64,000 nucleotides of DNA, taken from assembly GCA_963677085.2 (NCBI GenBank), contig CAXXFH010000006.1, forward strand, positions 124,001 to 188,000, in the 5' to 3' direction. Below, piece by piece: positions 52,846 to 60,986 of this stretch (its first letter is position 1; every line of letters starts with the position of its first letter). The position numbers were made by a program, and so were the translations under genes. The notes beneath the pieces are model-generated. The model was not told the origin of the DNA, searched no databases, and was given only the letters and a program-made list of their open reading frames with translations. This DNA is from G963677085 sp963677085 (GTDB taxonomy: Bacteria; Planctomycetota; Planctomycetia; Pirellulales; Thermoguttaceae).

Positions 52846-53928
52846 CTAGCGAACGCAACGAAATCCCAGGTGTTGACTGGTAAAGTCGGGCGTTCGCTGC
52901 CATCTTGTCGATACGTGGTGACCGGGTCGAAAGTTCTCGGGCGAGAGGAACGAGCCGCCGCGGACCACGCGTTGGTAACCTTTCGGCGGCCCTTGGGGAT
53001 GTTCCTGCGGGCTGTAGCGGTAGTAATCCCCGGCGTACCAGTCGGCACACCACTCCCAGGCATTGCCCGACATGTCGTAGAGCCCAGAGCGGCTCGGAGG
53101 ATACGATTTGACCGGGGCCGCCATCTGAAACCCATCGGCATCTACAGCTTGGCCGTGTTGGCGGTAGTTGGCCTGATACTGGCCGTTGACCAACTCCTCG
53201 TTGCCCCAGGGAAACACCGTGTCGCGGAGTCCGCTCCGTGCGGCATATTCCCACTGGGCCTCGGTCGGCAGGTGTTTGCCGGCCCAGCGGGCGTAGGCCA
53301 TCGCGTCGTACCAGGAGACATGGACCACGGGAAAGATCTCGCGGCCCTCGAGCGTAGTGGCCCGACCGCCGGGATGCCGCCAGTCGGCCCCCTCGCGTTT
53401 GCACCACGTGTCCGACGAACGATCATAGAGGTGCGACCAGCCGCGCCGCTCGGCCGTCGTGCGGTAGCCGGTTTGGGCGACAAACTGGCCGAACTGGCGG
53501 TTGGTCACTTCGTGTTCGTCGATGTAAAAGGGCTGCAGAATCACTTCGTGAACGGGTTGCTCGTCGGCAACAGCGGCCATGGGATCGCCCATCCGAAAGA
53601 TGCCGCCGGGTAGCCGTACCATGTTGCCCACGGTTCGCTGGGAGACAGGTGGCGGACAAAATCGCGGCGGTGCAGACGCCTCGACGGGCGAAATCAGCCA
53701 ACGGTACGCCAGCCCAGCCGTGCTCAGGACAACAGCTAGCGTTAACGAAGCAAGAACGATCCAAAACCGTTTGTTACGGCCGGCGGGGACCGGTTCTTGC
53801 GGTTCTTCGACCGGTGGCGGCACCGGTTCTGCCTGGCGCCGACGCAACGGGGCCTGGGGATAATGCGGCCCGGCCTGAGGGCGAACACGACCGCGCCGGG
53901 TCTTCGGGATGTCAACGCGCCGCATCAT
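52846..53928 (-). CDS. FGE-fold (SUMF1-like) membrane-anchored protein without catalytic Cys pair
   Basis: A 360-residue protein. A basic cytoplasmic part with Pro-rich spacing (about 1-52) precedes one transmembrane helix (about 55-78, FWIVLASLTLAVVLSTAGLAYRW). The extracytoplasmic domain is of the formylglycine-generating-enzyme fold: MVRLPGGIFRMGDP, HEVTNRQFGQFV, FPVVHVSWYDAMAYARWAGKHLPTEAQWEYAARSG, DMSGNAWEWCADWY, and RVVRGGSFLSPENFR...LGFRCV. In true FGE the two catalytic Cys sit at GGS-x-x-C and five residues later; here they are Ser and Arg. A sulfatase-activating role is therefore unlikely. It follows the rhomboid gene on the same strand by 176 bp. Confidence 0.88.
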   Translation of the reverse strand: MMRRVDIPKTRRGRVRPQAGPHYPQAPLRRRQAEPVPPPVEEPQEPVPAGRNKRFWIVLASLTLAVVLSTAGLAYRWLISPVEASAPPRFCPPPVSQRTVGNMVRLPGGIFRMGDPMAAVADEQPVHEVILQPFYIDEHEVTNRQFGQFVAQTGYRTTAERRGWSHLYDRSSDTWCKREGADWRHPGGRATTLEGREIFPVVHVSWYDAMAYARWAGKHLPTEAQWEYAARSGLRDTVFPWGNEELVNGQYQANYRQHGQAVDADGFQMAAPVKSYPPSRSGLYDMSGNAWEWCADWYAGDYYRYSPQEHPQGPPKGYQRVVRGGSFLSPENFRPGHHVSTRWQRTPDFTSQHLGFRCVR

Positions 53929-53954
53929 GGCCGACTTCCGTGTCGGGGAACCGA

Positions 53955-54064
53955 ATTGAGGATTTGGGAGTTATGATTTCGGATTTCAAGGACGCTTGGG
54001 TGCCACGGGCAGCGTGTATGCCCGTGTTCGGCACACTGGCTGACAAGCAGCCAAGTGATACCCG
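53955..54064. repeat. Repeat F-like tract and repeat C copy
   Basis: 53955-53990 is a decayed GATTTGGGAGTTATGATTTCGG tract (family F). 53997-54064 is a repeat C copy (GGGTGCCACGGGCAGC, TGCCCGTGTTCGGCACACTGG, CTGACAAGCAGCC). Confidence 0.75.
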
Positions 54065-54104
54065 CCGTGCCCTCCGTGGTTAATTTTGTTGTGAGAAATC
54101 CAAG

Positions 54105-54986
54105 TTACCCTCCGCGACGGCGTTGGAACTCGCGGCTGGCGTTTTCCATGGTGCGACGTTCCTTGCGCGTCAAACTGGCTTCACCCTCCCGGTGGATCTT
54201 TTCCAGGATCCGATCGACTTCGCTGCTGAGGGTTTCCATGGCGTCATCGGGGTCGTGAATGCGTAGCTTGGGTCGCGGCTTCAGCCGACTCAGCGAGAAC
54301 CCCTGTGGCACGAGTCGGCCAAAATTCCAATGGAAATAGAAGTAGAGAAAAGCAAACGCGGCACCGGCCAAGTGTACGGTGTAGGCGACATAGCTTGGTC
54401 CGGCAATCCCGGTTGCTCCCAGCATGTCGCCGACCACCAGCATCACGCCGACCACCCAGGCCGGCACGGGCAGCACAAAGAACAGCAACAAGGTCTGCCG
54501 CGGGAAGTTCAACGCAAACAGGATCACTACGGCTGCCACGGCTCCGGAGGCCCCGAGCAGCACGTAATCGATATTTTGGGGAACCCCAGTGACGAGGTTC
54601 GCCAGACCCCAGGCGATGGAGCCACAGACCAGGGCGGCCAGATAGAATCGTAGGAATTCCCAGCGACCCAGGTGTTGCTCGACGGCTCGACCCAGGAAGA
54701 AAAGCCCCAGCATATTGAAGAGGATGTGTTGCACCCCATCGCTGTGGACAAACCCGTAGGTAAGAAACTGCCACCACAGCCAGGGCTTCTGCAGGGTGTG
54801 GCTATGGGCGGCCAAGGCATCGCTGATCGCTCCCATCTGGCCGCCTTGGCCGGGCGTCAGCAGCCCATTGGCCAGCCAAACGACCACGTTGATGACGATC
54901 AACGAAATCACCACGCTCTGCGGAGCGCGCAGCGTGAGCCCTTGGGGTTGGTCATCCTGGTAGTAGGGTCGGTCGTAGATCCCCAT
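54105..54986 (-). CDS. Rhomboid-family intramembrane serine protease
   Basis: A 293-residue membrane protein with about six hydrophobic helices. The rhomboid marks are visible: HILFNMLGLFFLGRAVEQHLG (helix 2 region, residues about 90-112), GASGAVAAVVILFALNFPRQ with the nucleophile Ser in GASG (about 150), and the late helix YVAYTVHLAGAAFAFLYF, whose His (about 208) would be the second catalytic residue. It would cut substrates inside the membrane. The C-terminal 70 residues are soluble and charged (ETLSSEVDRILEKIHREGEASLTRKERRTM). The ATG at 54986 starts a short polar N-terminus ahead of the first helix. Downstream on the same strand lies the FGE-fold membrane protein. Confidence 0.93.
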   Translation of the reverse strand: MGIYDRPYYQDDQPQGLTLRAPQSVVISLIVINVVVWLANGLLTPGQGGQMGAISDALAAHSHTLQKPWLWWQFLTYGFVHSDGVQHILFNMLGLFFLGRAVEQHLGRWEFLRFYLAALVCGSIAWGLANLVTGVPQNIDYVLLGASGAVAAVVILFALNFPRQTLLLFFVLPVPAWVVGVMLVVGDMLGATGIAGPSYVAYTVHLAGAAFAFLYFYFHWNFGRLVPQGFSLSRLKPRPKLRIHDPDDAMETLSSEVDRILEKIHREGEASLTRKERRTMENASREFQRRRGG

Positions 54987-55331
54987 CGACAACTCTCTCA
55001 CACCACTTCGATAAATGTCGCGGCCATTAGCGCCGCCGGAATGCCGCCCTTACCCACCACGACGCGCCCCTCGTTGAGGGGGTCGTAGCCCGGGGGTAAC
55101 CATGCAATCTTACATTATAGGCTGCCGGATGGAATAGGAATTCGCACGACGGGCGTCAAGAGCGATTCCAGAACACGACTCGCGGCAATGAGGACGCCAG
55201 CGCAGCGAGTCATAAGCAGAGTGAACGTATCGGCGGGATTCCCTGGTTCCCACGCTACGGCGTGGGGACGAGAGAAATTGCCCCTGGCACTCGTTGCACT
55301 CACCAAACGTTGCATTTACCGAAAACGTGCT
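54987..55331. other. 345-bp stretch upstream of the rhomboid gene
   Basis: Contains an imperfect repeat A-like palindrome at 55241-55272 (GGTTCCCACGCTACGGCGTGGGGAC). No gene is visible. Confidence 0.55.
55241..55272. repeat. Repeat A-like copy
   Basis: GGTTCCCACGC-type palindrome with the arms CCCACGC and GCGTGGGG; a diverged relative of the family A hairpin. Confidence 0.55.
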
Positions 55332-56498
55332 TTAGTTGCTTCCGGCCGCCTGGGCCACGGTGCGGGTGCGGGCGTCGATCTGCTCGGACGCTTTCAACTG
55401 GATTTCGGCAATCCGTCCAGCCACGGCCTGGTTGTGGGCCAGCAGCTTCTTCACGTCGGATTGAATCGATGCCAGACGCGAACGAAGCACAGCCTCATGA
55501 TTGGCCACGGCGCTGCGTTCGCCTTCGACGCGGGCCAACTCGCTCTTCAGGGCGTTGACCTGCTGTTCACGGAAGGCCACCTGCTGCTGGGCGTCGGCCA
55601 GCGCGGCGTCGACAAACTGCTTGTCCCGCTTGGTCGATTCGATCAGGTCGGTAAGGACGACGTGTCGGGTGTGATAGTGTTTAAACAGCACCTCGTAGTC
55701 GCGGAGCTTCCGGTGATACACACCTTCGCTTCCTTCCACGCGCTCGCCGTTTTCGTCGAGCAGCGGTTTTCCGCCTGCATCGGCCAAGTAGCCGTCAATT
55801 CCCCATTCGTCGATCTTCTCCCAGGTAGCCGGTTGGCCGTCTTTGACATACTGTTCGACCGTGGCTTCTGGGAAGAGCGCTTTGAGGTCGGCTTCATCCA
55901 TCGGGACTAGCTTGCCGTCGTCGTCGAACTTGGTGAAGATGTCGTGGTCGTCGGCCGGCATCACTTCGTAGAGCGACCAGGGTCCTCGGCTTTTGGCCAG
56001 CCGCTTCAGTTGCGCCGCGGTGGGTTTCATCGTCGGCTCAAGCTGGATTTGTTTCTCAGCGACCGCAGTCACTTTGAACTCGCCCAAATACTGGCCGCCT
56101 TCTTCGGTGTTGGCCTCTTCGAACACGTAGAGCACCGTGCTATTGGCGATACCGTGTGGGTCGGGCAAGTCGGTGGTGACGGCCACTTGGCCATTTTCCG
56201 AGTTGACCTGGCCGGGCTGGCAGTTCGTCCACACGCGTCCTCGACCGATCAGCAGCTTGTGCAGCTCGAGCCGCAGCCGCTTGATACCCCAAGTGATCTC
56301 GTCATTGGTATTGGCCAGCTCGTGATCGGCGAACTGCAACTCTTCGTTTTCAACTTCGGCAGTCGCCAGTTTTTCCTCGAACTGCTGGGCCTTGCTGCGC
56401 CAGTGTTCGTGGGTTTTCAGTGTGCGAGCGGCCATATAAAGAAAGACCGCCGCCAAGATGAAGACGAAACCGACGAGGATTTTGTTCCAAATGCTCAT
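55332..56498 (-). CDS. Membrane-anchored coiled-coil protein
   Basis: A 388-residue protein. A single hydrophobic helix (about residues 6-24, KILVGFVFILAAVFLYMAA) is followed by a coiled coil (about 30-80, HWRSKAQQFEEKLATAEVENEELQFADHEL). A central domain (about 90-270) contains YVFEEANTEEGGQYLGEFKVTAVAEKQIQLEPTM, whose strands suggest a small beta barrel. A second coiled coil (about 290-388) closes it (ALADAQQQVAFREQQVNALKSELARVEGER). The layout resembles the adaptor/periplasmic proteins with hairpin coiled coils, but I cannot assign a family. Most of the protein lies on one side of the membrane. The ATG at 56498 precedes the helix directly. Confidence 0.75.
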   Translation of the reverse strand: MSIWNKILVGFVFILAAVFLYMAARTLKTHEHWRSKAQQFEEKLATAEVENEELQFADHELANTNDEITWGIKRLRLELHKLLIGRGRVWTNCQPGQVNSENGQVAVTTDLPDPHGIANSTVLYVFEEANTEEGGQYLGEFKVTAVAEKQIQLEPTMKPTAAQLKRLAKSRGPWSLYEVMPADDHDIFTKFDDDGKLVPMDEADLKALFPEATVEQYVKDGQPATWEKIDEWGIDGYLADAGGKPLLDENGERVEGSEGVYHRKLRDYEVLFKHYHTRHVVLTDLIESTKRDKQFVDAALADAQQQVAFREQQVNALKSELARVEGERSAVANHEAVLRSRLASIQSDVKKLLAHNQAVAGRIAEIQLKASEQIDARTRTVAQAAGSN

Positions 56499-57028
56499 AA
56501 CGCCCTGTGCTGTTACCTCAAGGATCGTTAACTTTTTGGCAAAGTTCAGCGACCAACGGGAGCGGGTTTTTTCCTGGGTGCGGTAGCACCAGTTTGGTTG
56601 GCGGCCTTGCCGCCCTGCGCTGAATCGACTTATTGAAACCAAGGCAGATCGTGGCGAAAAGATCTGCACGCCGTGTCCCCGAAGAACGAGGACTCATCTT
56701 GCGTGTCACCCACGTCCGTTAACCCCTAGCCCTCAATAGGATGCTTTGCGGCAGCGGCGTCCCTCCCGCCGGCACAGACCTCTTCTCTCTGTACGTAATC
56801 CCTTAATGTCGATGATATTCCGCACGAAACCCAGTGTCAAGATTTTACCTTGTCTTCCCAGGCTCCCTAGGGTCGGGGTGGTGGCCGCCTCCCCCGGAAA
56901 ATTCGCTTTATTTGCCGTAGATTCCACAATCGTTTAAGTCGGTGTGGCTGAAGGCCGAATTAAGGCCATGAAGCGGGGGGTTGTGTCGGTTAGCGCCGTT
57001 GCACATCCCGCTTCGAACCGCCGTTGCG
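56499..57028. other. 530-bp divergent region with repeat B copy 5
   Basis: 56515-56619 is repeat B copy 5. The rest separates the coiled-coil membrane protein gene from the TolC-like gene and should hold promoters in both directions; none could be fixed. Confidence 0.55.
56515..56619 (+). repeat. Dispersed repeat B, full-length copy 5
   Basis: Full copy: ACCTCAAGGATCGTTAACTT, TTGGCAAAG, CAGCGACCAACGGGAGCGG, CCTGGGTGCGGTAGCACC, then GGTTGGCGGCCTTGCCGCC. It is very close to copy 3. Confidence 0.85.
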
Positions 57029-59665
57029 ATGCGGCGGAACCGTCCTGGGCTAGTACGTCACCCCCCGTCAAGGAGCTGCTCGGTGCTCTCGACCGTTTGG
57101 CGATCATCGCGCGATTCGGGCTCTCAGCTCTCAGTAGGGCTGTTGATTACCTTGATGGCGGTAGCCGGTTGTAGTCGGGCATTCTACCGGCAGCAGGCCG
57201 ACGACGATGCCTACTGCTTGGTCGGTCGGGCCAACCAACAGACACGTACCCCGCTGCAATCCTTCGACATTCGTCCCGATCCTCGGTCGCGGATGTACGA
57301 GCCGGGCTGTCCCGATTGCCCGCCCATGCCGCCCGACGATCCCACGGCCCATCGGCTGATGCAGTGTGTTGACGGCATGCGGGGATGGCCCCATTGGAAT
57401 CGTTACGGCAAAACCCCCTTTGTGCAAAACCCCAATTGGAAGGCCTTTTTGCCTTATACCGAGGAGGGCGTGGTCGTGCTCGACCGGCGCCGGGCGTTGC
57501 ATCTTGCCCGACTGAATTCCCGCGACTACCAGCACGAATTGGAAGACCTTTACCTGTCGGCCCTGCAAGTATCCTTTCAGCGATTCCAGTTCGATACCCA
57601 GTTTTACGGGGGTAACGACACATTCTTCACGGCCGACGGTCCCGACCGGGCAGGTGGCCGTCAGAGCCTGTTGTCGACCGACACCGATCTGCAGATGCGG
57701 AAATTGTTTGCCGGTGGCGGCGAATTGGTCGTCGGAATGGCCAACTCGCTGGTGTGGCAGTTTGCCGGACCCGACGACTACTCGGGCACCACCTTGCTGG
57801 ACTTTTCGTTGGTCCAACCCTTGCTGCGTGCCGGAGGGCGAGCCGTTGTGCTGGAAAACCTTACCCAGGCCGAGCGCGACCTGTTGGCTAACGTCCGCCA
57901 GATGCAGCGATTCGAACGAAGCTTTTTTGCCAACGTGATTACCGGCCGTGGGCTGGCTGCTGGTCCGGCCGTCGGAGGGATTCGCTTGTCGGCACTGAAT
58001 GGCTCATCGACCGGCGCTGCCGGTGGCCTACTCGGCTTGCTGGAAGACCAGGTACGGATCCGCAACCAGCGGCAGAACGTCAATGGGTTGGCCGAAAGCC
58101 TGGATCGCTTGGAAGCCCTTTACGAAAACGGCCGGATCGACCGCTTCCAGGTCGACCAGGCCCGCCAGGCGCTCTACAGTGCCCAAAGCCGCCTATTGTC
58201 GCTGGTGACCGCCTACGAGGATCGTCTCGACTCGTACAAGATCACCATGGGGTTGTCGCCGGATATCGATGTCCGTATCGACGACCCCATGCTACATCGC
58301 TTCGACTTGATCGATCCCGAGTTTAAGGCGACGCAAGACGTCGTCGCGACGCTGGTGGCAGAGCTTCGCGATCCCGAGCAGCAACCGGCCGAGTTCGACC
58401 TCCGCGGCGAACTCACCGGGGCACTGAAGCAGGCCGCCAAAGCCTTGGTGATGGTACTCGACGACATGCAGACACTCAACGAAGCGTTGCCGCGACGACG
58501 GGCGAACCTCGAGCGGCTATCGCATCGCCCGGAAATCAAACGCGACGATGTCGACTCGACCTCGGTCGACGTTGCCCGCCTCGAAGAGCGCGTGGCGGCA
58601 GTTCGCAGTGAGTTTGCCCGACTTTCGCAGCGGATGGAATCGTTGCTCGGCGAACTCCAGGCAGTGGTCGATTCGCCGTCGGAGCTCAACGAAGATCAGG
58701 TGCTTGCCCAGACAACGCGCCTGTCTTCCGAATTGGCGGAGTTGGCATTGATTCAAGCGGCCTCACGTCTAGAGTCGGTTACCCTGGTGCCGATCGACTT
58801 GCAGCCGGAGCAGGCCTTGCAGGTGGCTCGCCGTTATCGTCGCGACTGGAAGAATGCCCGGGCGGACTTGGTCAACCGGTGGCGGGAGATCGAGGTGGCC
58901 GCTAACGATCTGCGCAGCGATCTGGACGTGGTTTTCAGTGGCGACCTGGGCACGACGGATGGTCACCCGTTGAGATTTCGCGGAACCACGGGCCGGTTGC
59001 GGGTGGGCCTGGAGTTCGACGCTCCGCTGACGCGGCTTGCCGAGCGCAACCTATACCGGGAAGTCTTGATCGACTACCAGCGTGCGCGCCGCGAGTATTA
59101 CGCCTACGAAGACGGCATCAATCAGACATTGCGTTCGTCGCTGCGATCGATTCGGTTGGCCCAACTGGATTTCGAATTGCGTAGGGCGGCCGTTCGGGTA
59201 GCCATTTCCCAGGTGGAACTGACACAAATCCGGCTTTCCGAGCCTCCGAAACCGGGAGAAACCTCGAAGTTTGGGGCCACCACGGCACGTGACTTGGTCA
59301 GCGCTCTGTCGGGCCTGCTGAGCGCCCAAAACGATTTCCTCAGCGCGTGGACCGATTACGAGGTGCAACGCGTGAACCTCGATCTGGATCTGGGCACCAT
59401 GCAGATCGATCGCAGCGGCTATTGGATCGACCCGGGGCCGTTGAACGCCGATACGCTGAACGCCGACACGTTGAACGGTGGCGAGGCCGACGAGCAGTTG
59501 GAGGAGGCGGAGCAGTTGCCCATTCCGGCGGGCATTCCGTTGCGTGAATTGATTGAGACGGCCGAGCCGCCAGCCGTCGTCGAGCCACCCGATACGGCCA
59601 AGCGGGAGCACCCCAAGCAGATTCGGTCTGCCCGGTACAAACGGCAAAAACGCTTGCGCTATTGA
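57029..59665 (+). CDS. TolC-like outer-membrane efflux protein, very large
   Basis: An 878-residue protein, about twice the usual TolC length. A long Arg-rich N-terminus ends in a hydrophobic stretch and lipobox-like VAGC (about residue 48), so it may be a lipoprotein. Two regions have the helical-hairpin character of outer-membrane factors: about 120-395 (ARLNSRDYQHELEDLYLSALQVSFQRFQFD, then LDRLEALYENGRIDRFQVDQARQALYSAQSRLLSL), and 620-790 (FEFDAPLTRLAERNLYREVLIDYQRARREYYAYEDGIN, then LRSIRLAQLDFELRRAAVRVAISQVELTQIRLSEPP). A coiled-coil insert separates them (about 435-590). It should form the outer-membrane duct of the efflux system encoded by the genes that follow. The start is uncertain. 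Confidence 0.85.
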   Translation: MRRNRPGLVRHPPSRSCSVLSTVWRSSRDSGSQLSVGLLITLMAVAGCSRAFYRQQADDDAYCLVGRANQQTRTPLQSFDIRPDPRSRMYEPGCPDCPPMPPDDPTAHRLMQCVDGMRGWPHWNRYGKTPFVQNPNWKAFLPYTEEGVVVLDRRRALHLARLNSRDYQHELEDLYLSALQVSFQRFQFDTQFYGGNDTFFTADGPDRAGGRQSLLSTDTDLQMRKLFAGGGELVVGMANSLVWQFAGPDDYSGTTLLDFSLVQPLLRAGGRAVVLENLTQAERDLLANVRQMQRFERSFFANVITGRGLAAGPAVGGIRLSALNGSSTGAAGGLLGLLEDQVRIRNQRQNVNGLAESLDRLEALYENGRIDRFQVDQARQALYSAQSRLLSLVTAYEDRLDSYKITMGLSPDIDVRIDDPMLHRFDLIDPEFKATQDVVATLVAELRDPEQQPAEFDLRGELTGALKQAAKALVMVLDDMQTLNEALPRRRANLERLSHRPEIKRDDVDSTSVDVARLEERVAAVRSEFARLSQRMESLLGELQAVVDSPSELNEDQVLAQTTRLSSELAELALIQAASRLESVTLVPIDLQPEQALQVARRYRRDWKNARADLVNRWREIEVAANDLRSDLDVVFSGDLGTTDGHPLRFRGTTGRLRVGLEFDAPLTRLAERNLYREVLIDYQRARREYYAYEDGINQTLRSSLRSIRLAQLDFELRRAAVRVAISQVELTQIRLSEPPKPGETSKFGATTARDLVSALSGLLSAQNDFLSAWTDYEVQRVNLDLDLGTMQIDRSGYWIDPGPLNADTLNADTLNGGEADEQLEEAEQLPIPAGIPLRELIETAEPPAVVEPPDTAKREHPKQIRSARYKRQKRLRY

Positions 59666-59700
59666 GGGTTGCTGCCTTCCATACCCCGTCTAACTTCGAT

Positions 59701-59770
59701 TGGCGGGTGCCATGGGCAGCTTGTCTGCCCTTGCTTCGGCAGTGTGGCGGACAAGCCGCCGCTGGCACCC
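59701..59770. repeat. Repeat C copy (best inverted repeat)
   Basis: GGCGGGTGCCATGGGCAGC...GCTGGCACCCAATCCGCC, with the core TGCCCTTGCTTCGGCAGTG and CGGACAAGCCGCC. The outer ends are complementary, so the whole unit can fold. Confidence 0.75.
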
Positions 59771-59979
59771 AATCCGCCAATCGGAAGTTTCCCTATTGAG
59801 GCCTGCATAGCCAAAGAGCGGAAGGCGACCAACGGGAGCCTGGATTTTCAGGCGTTCGGCGAAGTTCCGTTTTGTCGGCATACTTCGTTGCATTGGCCTC
59901 GATCACGCTTGGCGAGATTCGGCCAACGGCTGCAGATTATCGTTTCCTGGCTTCTCGAAGCAGAGCTTCTGGGAAGTGC

Positions 59980-60005
59980 GTTCCCAAGCCGGAGCTTGGG
60001 AATGA
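59980..60005. repeat. Repeat A copy
   Basis: GTTCCCAAGCCGGAGCTTGGGAA, a clean family A palindrome. Confidence 0.8.
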
Positions 60006-60045
60006 GGAAACGGTAGATTCGCGGTGCGGTTCTGCCGCTTTCTGC

Positions 60046-60074
60046 TTGACAACCATTGCAGCCCTCTTCAGAAT
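60046..60074 (+). promoter_or_regulatory. Candidate promoter of the small lipoprotein gene
   Basis: TTGACA at 60046-60051 (exact), 17 bp, CAGAAT at 60069-60074 (four of six). The start codon lies about 140 bp downstream. Only sequence-based. Confidence 0.45.
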
Positions 60075-60213
60075 ACGTGTACTTTTTCCCGGTCGTTTGG
60101 TGAAACGGCTGCACTACGTCCTACCGCTCCGTTCGGAGCAGAGACCTTCCAGGGTTTTCCCGCGGTCCGCGATTCCTGCCGCGCCCATTCGCACTGCCTC
60201 AAGGGAGATTGCC

Positions 60214-60636
60214 ATGACGACCCGCTCGCTGTTTACGCCCCTCTGCGTTGCTTTGGTATTGTTGGCTTGCGGCGCGATGTTTTGTCTTGTGGGCTGTGGT
60301 GGTAGCGACGGCCCCGCGCGTTACGATGTCTCGGGGAGCGTCACCTACCAGGGCAAGTCGCTTCCGGCCGGTCGGATTTACTTCACTCCCGATGCCAGCC
60401 AGGGCAACCACGGCCCGCAGGGTTTTGCCACAATAGAAGACGGCGAATACTCCACGGCCAACTCGGGCAAGGGGACCGTTGGCGGCCCGCACAAGGTGAG
60501 CATCGCCGGGTTCGACGGCGTTCCCGTCCAGGAGATGGACGACATGCTCGAGATGGGTAAACCGTTGTTTACGCCGTACGAAACCACGGTGGACCTGCCC
60601 AAGGAAGCGTCGACGAACAATTTCGACGTGCCGTAG
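60214..60636 (+). CDS. Small secreted lipoprotein with a transthyretin-like domain
   Basis: A 140-residue protein. The signal peptide ends in a lipobox LVGC at about residue 28, followed by GGSDGP. The rest is a beta-sandwich-like domain typical of planctomycete lipoproteins: RYDVSGSVTYQGKSLPAGRIYFTPDASQGN, GFATIEDGEYSTANSGKGTVGGPHKVSIAGFDGVP. Such proteins are numerous in planctomycetes and unassigned. AAGGGAG precedes the ATG at 60214 by 6-7 bp; longer open frame upstream contains repeats and is not used. It lies between the TolC-like and adaptor genes, but a functional link is unproven. Confidence 0.85.
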   Translation: MTTRSLFTPLCVALVLLACGAMFCLVGCGGSDGPARYDVSGSVTYQGKSLPAGRIYFTPDASQGNHGPQGFATIEDGEYSTANSGKGTVGGPHKVSIAGFDGVPVQEMDDMLEMGKPLFTPYETTVDLPKEASTNNFDVP

Positions 60637-60986
60637 CGCTGCGTCGAATTCAGATGGCCCTTGGCCAATCGTGCTAACGACGCCCCCCATCACCGGCGAT
60701 TGTCGGCCCTGCGCCCCACTCTCTCGCGGGGGCTGTTGCTGTGTCGCTCTGAATGCTGAGCATTTCTTGCGCCGAGCGATTATAATGAAGTTTGCCTCAG
60801 GGCGGCATGGCCGCGAGCCAACGGGTGTTTCCAGACTGGTTACTGTTTCCAGACCGGCTACAGAGAGCACTGCGGTTGGTCCGTCCATGTTGCCGTAAAA
60901 ACAGACTCCCACGATTCTGTCGTATTAACCCGCCTTCTCCTCCCTTTGGCGGTACGCCTGTCTGCTGCATGGCAAGGGTTGCTCAC
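60637..60986. other. 350-bp stretch before the adaptor gene
   Basis: A TATAAT hexamer occurs at 60781-60786, but no matching -35 is clear. No gene or dispersed repeat is visible. Confidence 0.5.

Larger units (their letters stand above)
59666..60213. other. 548-bp stretch between the TolC-like and lipoprotein genes
   Basis: Contains repeat C copy at 59701-59770, a short fragment of repeat B (GGCGACCAACGGGAGC at 59824), a repeat A copy at 59980-60005 and a promoter candidate at 60046-60074. No gene is visible. Confidence 0.6.

Noticed and set aside
52846..53928. Sulfatase-activating formylglycine enzyme
   Set aside because: Both catalytic Cys positions are substituted, so the activity is not supported.
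54085..54092. Possible programmed slippage near the rhomboid stop
   Set aside because: No second frame with coding character follows.
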